In this document: one piece after another, positions 41,101 to 51,765 of the stretch
How positions within the stretch are numbered: the stretch's first letter is position 1
Layout: each line of letters starts with the position of its first letter
Made by a program: the position numbers and the translations under genes
From: Dallia pectoralis
Taxonomy: Eukaryota > Chordata > Actinopteri > Esociformes > Umbridae
DNA length: 64,000 bases
Assembly: GCA_029465975.1 (NCBI GenBank)
Contig: CM055742.1
Location: 2,889,622-2,953,621, forward strand
Direction of reading: 5' to 3'
The notes under the pieces: generated by a model
The model's input: only the letters and a program-made list of their open reading frames with translations
Databases searched by the model: none
Told to the model about the DNA's origin: nothing

Positions 41101-41354
41101 TTACCCATAAGTACCCACTGTATTCTACCGTGCATAGGTCAAAACTACATTACCCATAAGTACCCACTGTATTCTACCTTACATAGGTCAAAACTACATT
41201 ACCCATAAGTACCCACTGTATTCCCTGTAGAATTAGTTCTGTGGACCCGTCAGAACTGGACCAGGAGGTGCCGGGGGACATCCAGCTGAATCCTTCCAGA
41301 GATGAGCCCACCAACGGTGACCCGTCACATGGTGTCAGAACTTCAGTTCTCTAG
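29160..41354 (+). CDS. Unrecognised single-pass membrane protein with a Glu-rich ectodomain
   Basis: Five coding exons assemble in frame to 530 aa: 29160-29223, 34166-35203, 39171-39422, 39666-39780, 41231-41354. Junction phases agree (1,1,1,2). The ATG is in a good context (gacATGG). Residues 1-20 form a signal peptide (MDVCFLIGLVFASLIHR...KA). Residues 22-455 are extremely rich in Glu, Gly and Val, lack cysteine and look disordered, with one Asn-Thr-Thr sequon. A single hydrophobic span follows at about 461-482 (ISAAVFLFLETIVIIVYVL), notable for a Glu within it, then Lys-Cys-Arg and a 47-residue cytoplasmic tail. The exon 2 acceptor is uncertain: 34124 is also in phase and would add 14 residues. 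Introns 1, 2 and 4 are mostly tandem arrays. I do not recognise the family; function unknown. A type I membrane protein with a mucin-like or calcium-buffering acidic ectodomain is one reading. Confidence 0.7.
29755..33935. repeat. 51-bp minisatellite, about 82 copies, in intron 1
   Basis: Units of 'catactagtgacatctaaac' + 'tccattatctgattggttta' + 'tatgagctagt'. Nearly every unit contains 'ctgattggtt', the reverse complement of AACCAATCAG, a perfect NF-Y (CCAAT-box) consensus. Two main variants alternate (ggtttatatg and ggttaatatg). Several truncated units lie at 30375-30460, 30760, 30930-30960, 31055 and 31340. A rare 'cattatgtgattgg' variant occurs twice exactly 1530 bp (30 units) apart. Confidence 0.97.
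35211..39038. repeat. 49-bp minisatellite, about 78 copies, in intron 2
   Basis: Units of 'gatatgaatatgtaccccta' + 'ccctgtgaactaagctaata' + 'atgctatag', almost perfectly homogeneous. The main variation is one T/A site ('aactaag' or 'aacaaag'). The array begins a few bp after the donor of exon 2 (CAAG|GTAATT at 35203/35204) and ends about 130 bp before exon 3. Confidence 0.98.
39765..40258. repeat. 27-bp minisatellite containing a duplicated exon end and splice donor
   Basis: Unit 'gaaccacactagcaggtgag' + 'tctgata', about 18 copies. The first unit straddles the 3' end of exon 4 of the acidic membrane-protein gene (39780/39781), so each later unit replicates the last 16 coding bases and the donor cag|GTGAGT or its variant cag|GTGGGC. 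Confidence 0.95.
40262..40350. repeat. GT-rich microsatellite
   Basis: GT run with 'gcgtatgt' interruptions, directly after the 27-bp array in intron 4. Confidence 0.93.
40443..41222. repeat. 49-bp minisatellite, about 16 copies, in intron 4
   Basis: Units of 'tcattactacattacccata' + 'agtacccactgtattcaacc' + 'atacatagg' with variants. It runs to within about 10 bp of the exon 5 acceptor at 41230. Confidence 0.93.
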
Positions 41355-41684
41355 ACAGGCACCTGACCCCTGTCCTCTCCGTCCTTCAGTCATTCACAAC
41401 ACACACCTACACACATCTGTGTGGGGGGGGGTCATTCTTTTCCATTTCTCCAAATCCCAGTGGTACGGATTTCCTCTCCTTCTAGGATGTGAGGAAGTGA
41501 AGCGACACACCAAACGTCCAACATGAAGTTCATTCAATTAGCCTAATTATTTGTTATGGCTCAGATCCGGGGAACCGATCCGAGTAAAAGCATCTGATAA
41601 CCATCCTGTAACCCTCTGACCAGATTAGCCACGGCTAGTTAACACCCAGAGGATGGCTGTTGATACATACTGGGCTGGGATTCA

Positions 41685-41793
41685 CAGTGTGTGTGTGTGT
41701 GTGTAAGCGTGTGTGTGTGTGTGTGTGCGTGAGCGTGTTAGGAAAAGACGGAGGCTGGGCTGGGATTCACAGTGTGTGTGTGTGTGTGTAAGC

Positions 41794-41825
<32 letters not shown>

Positions 41826-41840
41826 GTGCGTGAGCGTGTT
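41685..41840. repeat. Duplicated GT-rich segment, two units
   Basis: 'ctgggctgggattcacagtg', a GT run and 'gagcgtgttaggaaaagacg' occur twice in tandem. Confidence 0.85.
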
Positions 41841-42282
41841 AGGAAAAGACGGAGAGAATTACTTTGAGAAAGTGTGGCAGAGGATGTGTGTTTGTGAAAG
41901 AAACGCAATGTTTGAGAGTGTCTGCTTGTTTATGTCGAGAAAACGTGTGTGTGTGTGTAGAAAAACACCCACAGCTGTGCGTGTGAATATGCAATATGAT
42001 ATACACAGCCTTTGGATTAAATATAAATCAGTGAGAATAGTTGTTTCTTTTATTTACGGCCAGAAGAAGTTACAGAGATGAGGTTTCTGGGAAGGCTGGG
42101 TACCAATATTAGACTATTAGACTTGATTACAAATGTTATTAAATGTCACCTGATTAACTTTCAAAACCAATTTATAAATGCATTGTTCTGAAATATTGAA
42201 AGAAAACCAATGAAAATGTAAGTTATTAAGATGAACTACAGAAATGACCTCTTAGTCGTTGTTTCATTAGTAGTCATGAACA

Positions 42283-43130
42283 GAATAAATAATGTTTAAG
42301 CTAAAGCTGCCCTGTAATGAACAGAATAAATAATATTTAAGCTACAGTTGTCCTGTAATGAACAGAATAAATAATATTTAAGCTACAGCTGCCCTGTAAT
42401 GAACAGAATAAATAATATTTAAGCTACAGTTGTCCTGTAATGAACAGAATAAATAATATTTAAGCTACAGCTGCCCTGTAATGAACAGAATAAATAATAT
42501 TTAAGCTAAAGCTGCCCTGTAATGAACAGAATAAATAATATTTAAGCTACAGTTGTCCTGTAATGAACAGAATAAATAATATTTAAGCTACAGTTGTCCT
42601 GTAATGAACAGAATAAATAATGTTTAAGCTACAGTTGTCCTGTAATGAACAGAATAAATAATATTTAAGCTACAGTTGTCCTATAATGAACAGAATAAAT
42701 AATATTTAAGCTACAGTTGTCCTGTAATGAACAGAATAAATAATATTTAAGCTACAGCTGCCCTGTAATGAACAGAATAAATAATATTTAAGCTACAGTT
42801 GTCCTGTAATGAACAGAATAAATAATATTTAAGCTACAGTTGTCCTGTAATGAACAGAATAAATAATATTTAAGCTACAGTTGTCCTGTAATGAACAGAA
42901 TAAATAATGTTTAAGCTACAGTTGTCCTGTAATGAACAGAATAAATAATATTTAAGCTACAGTTGTCCTGTAATGAACAGAATAAATAATGTTTAAGCTA
43001 CAGCTGTCCTGTAATGAACAGAATACATAATGTTTAAGCTACAGTTGTCCTGTAATGAACAGAATAAATAATATTTAAGCTACAGTTGTCCTGTAATGAA
43101 CAGAATAAATAATTTTTAAGCTACAGCTGT
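42283..43130. repeat. 41-bp minisatellite, about 21 copies
   Basis: Units of 'tgaacagaataaataatatt' + 'taagctacagttgtcctgta' + 'a'. Nearly every unit contains AATAAA on the plus strand. It lies downstream of the acidic membrane-protein gene. Confidence 0.96.
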
Positions 43131-43689
43131 CTTGTCTTATTCCCATCTTTGTGTGCGTATCTATGTGCGTTGCCTTTGGATTGTAGTCAGAGCACTTAAC
43201 TTCTTCCAAATTTACAGTACTAGCATTATAAACATAATTTTCACATACATTTTTTGCCATTAATCTACTCACACTAGACCATAAAGATCAAGCGTAACAG
43301 AAATCTAAGACAATTTATTGAAAGTAAGAAAAAAATATACTTAATGTACGTAGGTATTCAGACTGTTTCTTAATTAATTTGTAGGAGCAATTTTGGCGGG
43401 GTCCAAACAGCTTTGGGCCTTGTCGGGAACGTCTCGATCCACTTTGTTTTCCCATTTTCTTTCTTGTTCCCATTTCTTTCCCTCTCATTGGGAGCGTCGA
43501 TAAAGTGCAATCATCCCGTCTTCCCACAGCGATTTAACAACCTTTGGCTCGGCCACTCAAGGACACACATTGTTCTGAAGTCACTAGAGTGTTGTCTGGA
43601 CTTTACTCAGATTTTCTTTCAGGTTGTCTGTCTGTATCTTGCCTAATTTGGTCTGTTTCTTATTTCTGACCAGTCTTCCCGTTCCTGCG

Positions 43690-43992
43690 GTGGAGAAGTA
43701 ACCTCATAGGGTGATGCTCCCACCATCATGCTGCGGTTGAGAAGCAAACTCATAGGGTGATGCTCCCACCATCATGCTGCGGTTGAGAAGTAACCTCATA
43801 GGGTGATGCTCCCACCATCATGCTGCGGTTGAGAAGTAACCTCATAGGGTGATGCTCTCACCATCATGCTGCGGTTGGGAAGTAACCTCATAGGGTGATG
43901 CTCTCACCATCATGCTGCGGTTGGGAAGTAACCTCATAGGGTGATGCTCCCACCGTCATGCTGCGGTTGAGAAGTAACCTCATAGGGGGATG
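43690..43992. repeat. 46-bp minisatellite, about 6.5 copies
   Basis: Units of 'ggttgagaagtaacctcata' + 'gggtgatgctcccaccatca' + 'tgctgc'. Confidence 0.93.
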
Positions 43993-44764
43993 CTTTTTGC
44001 CAGGTGACGATCAGTACCTCGTTTTGGCCAGACGGTGTGCTTAACATTCAGGCTTATATCTTCACTTGGATCTCATCAGAACCGTTTCCCTCATAGTCTC
44101 AGATGGCTCCATGTCATAAGCATTTATGACTAGGTGGTTCCACCCTACAATGATGGAACCGACCCAGTGTATACTCCCATGTTTATGGACGAGCTCCCAG
44201 ATTTGTTCCTGCTGGGCTGGAATCACGAGGCTTGATGCATTTGAGGGTTTGTGTGAGTGTGTGTGTGAGCTGGGAGACATGCCTAGTCATGCGGCAGGAC
44301 TGGGCTCTGTGCGTGTGTGTGTGCGTGTGTTGTAAAGTATTTAAGAGAGAACAAGGCGTTGGGCTTCCCCTCAGGGGGGGTACCGTCACTTTGACTGAGG
44401 TAAAGGAACAGCATGCAGCACTACAGGTAAAGCTTTGCATATTGCTCATCGCTCAGTTCTCTTTAGAGCCTAGAAACGGGGCTGCATGGGCGTCATCTGG
44501 GTTTAGGGACGTCCTTCAGCCCGCCTGTCATCCATTTTCATTTGTGGGGTGCTCTGCTGTTCAGGAAGTCCCGTCCAGTCATGTTGTGGGCGGTACGAGG
44601 CACTGGCACTGTTTTTGTTTGCTGTCAATTTCTCTTTTGTTTGTTCTTGTGATGCAAAACACTTTTGATTTGTCTAGGAAGTAGAACGAATTGGTTTTCT
44701 TGTTACAATGTTATTATTGGGTCTGATAACAAAGGGGATGATTCATTTGAGATAAAATAAGTGC

Positions 44765-45206
44765 TGTGTGTGTATATGTGTGTGTATATGTGTGTGTGTA
44801 TGTGTGCGTGTGTGTGTATGTGTGCGTGTGTGTGTATGTGTGTGTGTGTGTGTATGTGTGTGTGTGTGTGTGTGTGTGCGTGTGTGTGTGTGTGTGCGTG
44901 TGTGTGTATGTGTGCGTGTGTGTGTATGTGTGCGTGTGTGTGTATGTGTGCGTGTGTGTGTATGTGTGCGTGTGTATGTGTGCGTGTGTATGTGTGCGTG
45001 TGTGTGTATGTGTGCGTGTGTGTGTATGTGTGCGTGTGTGTGTATGTGTGCGTGTGTGTGTATGTGTGCGTGTGTGTGTATGTGTGCGTGTGTGTGTATG
45101 TGTGCGTGTGTGTGTATGTGTGCGTGTGTGTGTATGTGTGCGTGTGTGTGTATGTGTGCGTGTGTGTGTATGTGTGCGTGTGTGTGTTTGTGTGCGTGTG
45201 TGTGTG

Positions 45207-45248
<42 letters not shown>

Positions 45249-45342
45249 CGTGTGTGTGTATGTGTGCGTGTATGTGTGCGTGTGCGTGTATGTGTGCGTG
45301 TGTGTGTATGTGTGCGTGTGTGTGTATGTGTGCGTGTGTGTA
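44765..45342. repeat. GT-rich array ('gtgtgtatgtgtgcgt')
   Basis: About 580 bp of alternating purine-pyrimidine sequence in mainly 16-20-bp units, ending about 50 bp before the proposed tyrp1 start. Open frames of Cys-Val or Thr-His are artefacts. Confidence 0.96.
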
Positions 45343-45393
45343 CTAGACCACGTCTCCAGTCCTTTGTGTTCCATTTAATTCCGTACTTAATGA

Positions 45394-48300
45394 ATGCGGT
45401 GAGTTTAGCTGGGATTGGCACAAAAAACACCACTAGCCTTTGTTTTGTATTTCTCTGTTTCTCTCCTGTGCTCCCCTTCTCTCTACCCCACTCTCTCTCT
45501 CTCTCTCTCTCTCTTTCTACCTCTGTCTCTCATTTAAATAATATTTAATTATTTCTCTCAATTAAATGCAATTCAAAGGGGCATTTTTTGGCACGGAAAA
45601 CACGTACCTTTGCATTGCCAGAGCAAAATTAATTAAACAATCGTAAACACACACACACACACACACTGGCTAATAATCTCCCTTTTGTAATAGTGTACCG
45701 AGTTTCTCCGGTCTCTCTCCAGGCTGCTGGATCTCTTGGTGCTTATAGCCCTGGTCCCACTCACTCTGGCCCAGTTTCCCCGTGAATGTGTCACCCCAGA
45801 GGGCCTACGTAGTGGCCAGTGCTGCCCCTCTCCCCCGGGGCCCCTGGGTGATGATGAGTGTGGTTCGTCCGCCGGCAGGGGTCAGTGTGTTCCCGTCGCC
45901 GCCGTCAACCGCCCCCACGGCCCCCAGTACCTGCATGATGGTCGAGACGACCGTGAACGCTGGCCCCTGAGGTTCTTCAACCGCACGTGTCGCTGTACCG
46001 GGAACTTCGCCGGGTATAATTGTGGTCGGTGTCGCCACGGACTGACCGGACCCGTCTGTGACCAGAAAGTCTCCGTTGGTAAGACCTATGTTGTTCATAT
46101 ATTTATGTGTTTATATTAATCATGTATCTATTTATTATGGAAGTGTGCATTTAATCATGTGTATATATTGAATAGGGCTGTATTAATTCATTCATTTATT
46201 TATTTACTGCGTGTATTTATTTAATCATGTGAATCATTGAATATGCGTGTATTCATTCATTTATTTTCCCCTGTCTCGATCTTTCTCTCCAGTCAGAAGG
46301 AATGTAATGCTGATGACTAATTCAGAGAAGCAGATGTTCGTTGATGCGTTAGACCAGGCCAAACGAACGGTTCACCCTGACCTTGTGATTTGCACGCGAC
46401 GGTAACCCGCCACTTATAGTCGACGGAAACCAGGTTGTTTGACCATGTAGTCAATGGGAACCAGTCTAAAACTGATTTTGTAAAAATAAGATAACCTGTC
46501 TGGTTTGCAGGTATCAGGAAGTGTTTGGTCCAGACGGGAACAGCCCCCAGATCCAGAACATCACCATCTATAACTACTTTGTGTGGGCTCATTATTACTC
46601 AGTCAGCAAGACTTACCTGGGGGCGGGGCAGGCTAGCTTCGGGGGCGTCGACTTCTCCCACAAAGGCCCAGGGTTCGTGACCTGGCACAGATTTCACCTG
46701 CTGCAGCTAGAGAGGGACATGCAGGTAAGTGTGCATGTGAGTGTGCACGTGAGTGTGCTCTCTCTCTCCTCCTCCTTCTCTCCACTCTTCCATCTCTCCA
46801 CTCCTCCATCTCTCCACTCCTCCATCTCTCCACTCTTCCATCTCTCCACTCTTCTATCTCTCCACTCTTCCATCTCTCCACTCTTCCATCTCTCCACTCT
46901 TCCATCTCTCCACTCTTCTATCTCTCCACTCTTCTATCTCTCCACTCTTCCATCTCTCCACTCTTCTATCTCTCCACTCTTCTATCTCTCCACTCTTCCA
47001 TCTCTCCACTCTTCCATCTCTCCACTCTTCCATCTCTCCACTCTTCCATCTCTCCACTCTTCCATCTCTCCACTCTTCTATCTCTCCACTCTTCTATCTC
47101 TCCACTCTTCTATCTCTCCACTCCTCCATCTCTCCACTCTTCTATCTCTCCACTCTTCTATCTCTCCACTCTTCCATCTCTCCACTCTTCCATCTCTCCA
47201 CTCTTCCATCTCTCCACTCTTCCATCTCTCCACTCTTCTATCTCTCCACTCTTCTATCTCTCCACTCTTCCATCTCTCCACTCTTCTATCTCTCCACTCC
47301 TCCATCTCTCCACTCCTCCATCTCTCCACTCTTCTATCTCTCCACTCTTCTATCTCTCCACTCTTCCATCTCTCCACTCTTCCATCTCTCCACTCTTCTA
47401 TCTCTCCACTCTTCTATCTCTCCACTCTTCTATCTCTCCACTCTTCTATCTCTCCACTCTTCTATCTCTCCACTCTTCTATCTCTCCACTCTTCTATCTC
47501 TCCACTCTTCTATCTCTCCACTCTTCCATCTCTCCACTCTTCCATCTCTCCACTCTTCTATCTCTCCACTCTTCTATCTCTCCACTCTTCTATCTCTCCA
47601 CTCTTCTATCTCTCCACTCTTCCATCTCTCCACTCTTCCATCTCTCCACTCTTCTATCTATCCACTCTTCTATCTATCCACTCTTCTATCTCTCCACTCT
47701 TCCATCTCTCCACTCCTCTATTTTTCCACTCTTCTATCTCTCCACTTTTCTATTTCTCTCCTCCTCCATCTCTCCACTCTTCTATCTCTCCACTCTTCCA
47801 TCTCTCCACTCTTCCATCTCTCCACTCTTCCATCTCTCCACTCTTCCATCTCTCCACTCTTCCATCTCTCCACTCTTCTATCTCTCCACTCTTCCATCTC
47901 TCCACTCTTCCATCTCTCCACTCTTCTATCTCTCCACTCTTCCATCTCTCCACTCTTCCATCTCTCCACTCTTCTATCTATCCACTCTTCTATCTCTCCA
48001 CTCTTCCATCTCTCCACTCTTCCATCTCTCCACTCTTCCATCTCTCCACTCTTCCATCTCTCCACTCTTCCATCTCTCCACTCTTCTATCTCTCCACTCC
48101 TCCATCTCTCCACTCTTCCATCTCTCCACTCTTCTATCTATCCACTCTTCTATCTCTCCACTCTTCTATCTCTCCACTCTTCCATCTCTCCACTCTTCCA
48201 TCTCTCCACTCTTCCATCTCTCCACTCTTCCATCTCTCCACTCTTCTATCTATCCACTCTTCTATCTCTCCACTCTTCCATCTCTCCACTCTTCCATCTC

Positions 48301-51300
48301 TCCACTTCTCTATTTTTCCACTCTTCTATCTCTCCACTTTTCTATTTCTCTCCTCCTCCATCTCTCCACTCTTCCATCTCTCCACTCTTCCATCTCTAAT
48401 CTCCCTCCCTCTATCCTTCCTCCAGGACATGTTGGGTGACGCCACCTTTGCCCTGCCGTACTGGAACTTTGCCATCGGCGGCAGTGAGTGTGACGTGTGT
48501 TCAGATGATCTCCTGGGGGCCCGGTCCATCTTCGACAGGAACGCCGTCAGCCCCAACTCCATCTTCTCCCGGTGGAGGGTGATCTGTGAGAGCATCCAGG
48601 ACTACGACACACTGGGGACCATTTGCAACAGTGAGTGTGTTTAAAGAGTGTTTAAAGGGACCATAATATGTGTAACACATTTAATCCTTTGATAGACTAG
48701 GAACCAGCTGTTACAGGGACCATAATATGTGTAACACATTTAATCCTTTGATAGACTAGGAACCAGCTGTTACAGGGACCATAATATGTGTAACACATTT
48801 AATCCTTTGATAGACTAGGAACCAGCTGTTACAGGGACCATAATATGTGTAACACATTTAATCCTTTGATAGACTAGGAACCAGTTGTTACAGGGACCAT
48901 AATATGTGTAACACATTTAATCCTTTGATAGACTAGGAACCAGTTGTTACAGGGACCATAATATGTGTAACACATTTAATCTTTTGATAGACTAGGAACC
49001 AGTTGTTACAGGGACCATAATATGTGTTGTTTAATCCTTTGATAGACAACATAATATGTTGCTTTTAAATGTTGTATAAAGGCAATATACCACATCCCCT
49101 CAGGCCGGTTTGCCTCAACAACCCACAGTGTTCCTAAAACTTAACGTTAGAATTTGAGAAATAACCTAGATTCACATATTATTGGATTAGGAGATTAACT
49201 GTCTGGTATGTATAATCTGAATGTGTGTGTGGCAAGAGTGAACACATGGGACAATTTGCCAGGTCCTCCAAAAATACTAGTTTAGGCTTGAGGTTAAGGT
49301 TAGGGTTATAATTAGGTTTAGGGTTAACGAACAGGGTTTAGGTTTATAATTAGGTTTAGGGTTAACCAAGTAAGTTTTTGGTTAAAATTCTCCCAGCAAA
49401 AATAAACATTTTAATGGGAAAATTGATCTACAAAAAGTCTAGCAAAACAAAGTTTGTGAGTGTGTGTGTGTGTGAGTGTGTGTGCGTATGTGTAATCAGC
49501 TTAGTGTGTATTACATCTTGAGTACTCATTCTGGCAGCTAATGCTTTCAGAAACCTAGTGGTATTTTCTCTTTTTACCAGACTAATGGCCTTATAAGGAG
49601 ATAGTTTCTGCTCTAGTTATGTGGTTTTTCTGATATGGGCGCTAAGAGCAGATGAAGTCTTCTAGTCGTCTTTGATCAAGAGGAATTCACTGACAACACA
49701 CAGCTACAAAAATACTCTAGAGTCAGTGCGAGGATGTGTGTGAGTGTGTGTGTACAAATACATTAATTGGAAGGACATTCTAAATCTGTGTGTGTGTGTG
49801 TGTGTGAGACCCAATTTACCAAACTTTCTCTTACAGTTTTAACTGACCTCATCAACTGGTCACTGAAAAACTAAAAACTATTTCTATTAACTTTGTCCTG
49901 TTGACAACTAACATGTGCCCGGTAACCTCTGACCTCTCCAGACTCAGAGACCAGTCCGATCCGGAGAAACCCGGCAGGTAACGTTGCTCGGCCCATGGTT
50001 CAGAAGCTACCAGAACCCCAGGATGTTGTGGACTGTTTGGACCTGAAAACATTTGACACTCCACCATATTACTCCACCTCCTCAGATAGCTTTAGGAATT
50101 CCATGGAGGGTGAGGAATGAGCACACACACACGCACACACACACACACACACTGGCACACACACACACACACACACACAGCCATACACACACACTGGCAC
50201 ACACACACACAGCCATACACACACACTGGCACACACACACACAGCCATACACACACACTGGCACACACACACACAGCCATACACACACACTGGCACACAC
50301 ACACACAGCCATACACACACACTGGCACACACACACAGCCATACACACACACTGGCACACACACACACAGCCATACACACACACTGGCACACACACACAC
50401 AGCCATACACACACACTGGCACACACACACACAGCCATACACACACACACACACACACACACCCACACACACACACTGGCACACACACACACACACACAC
50501 ACAGCCATACACACACACTGGCACACACACACACAGCCATACACACACACTGGCACACACACACACAGCCATACACACACACTGGCACACACACACACAG
50601 CCATACACACACACTGGCACACACACACACAGCCATACACACACACTGGCACACACACACACAGCCATACACACACACTGGCACACACACACACAGCCAT
50701 ACACACACACTGGCACACACACACACAGCCATACACACACACTGGCACACACACACACAGCCATACACACACACTGGCACACACACACACAGCCATACAC
50801 ACACACTGGCACACACACACACAGCCATTCACACACACTGGCACACACACACACTGGCACACACACACACACACACAGCCATACACACACACTGGCACAC
50901 ACACACACAGCCATACACACACACCCACACACACACACTGGCACACACACACACACAGCCATACACACACACTGGCACACACACACACAGCCATACACAC
51001 ACACTGGCACACACACACACAGCCATACACACACACTGGCACACACACACACAGCCATACACACACACTGGCACACACACACACAGCCATACACACACAC
51101 TGGCACACACACACACAGCCATACACACACACTGGCACACACACACACAGCCATACACACACACTGGCACACACACACACAGCCATACACACACACTGGC
51201 ACACACACACACAGCCATACACACACACTGGCACACACACACACAGCCATACACACACACTGGCACACACACACACAGCCATACACACACACTGGCACAC

Positions 51301-51719
51301 ACACACACAGCCATACACACACACTGGCACACACACACACAGCCATACACACACACTGGCACACACACACACACACACACACAGCCACACACACACACTG
51401 GCACACACACACACAGCCATACACACACACTGACACACACACACACACCCATACACACACACGCACACACACACACAGCCATACACACACACTGGCACAC
51501 ACACACACAGCCATACACACACACTGGCACACACACACACAGCCATACACACACACTGGCACACACACACACAGCCATACACACACACTGGCACACACAC
51601 ACACAGCCATACACACACACTGGCACACACACACACAGCCATACACACACACTGGCACACACACACACAGCCATACACACACACTGGCACACACACACAC
51701 AGCCATTCACACACACTGG

Positions 51720-51765
<46 letters not shown>

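Larger units (their letters stand above)
41355..45393. other. Intergenic region between the acidic membrane-protein gene and tyrp1
   Basis: Includes the probable 3' UTR of the upstream gene (possible ATTAAA at 42016), GT tracts, a 41-bp and a 46-bp array, unremarkable DNA at 43.2-43.65 and 44.05-44.7 kb, and a long GT array that reaches to about 50 bp before the proposed tyrp1 start. No coding region seen. Confidence 0.5.

Noticed and set aside
44232..44684. 150-codon frame upstream of tyrp1
   Set aside because: Runs through a GT tract and has no recognisable domain or splice-compatible link to tyrp1.
46521..48644. A single 707-codon frame read as one protein
   Set aside because: It is tyrp1 exon 4, the array-filled intron 4 and exon 5 read through; splice sites at 46724/46725 and 48425/48426 are strong and match the family's protein sequence. 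Kept only as an intron-retention observation.
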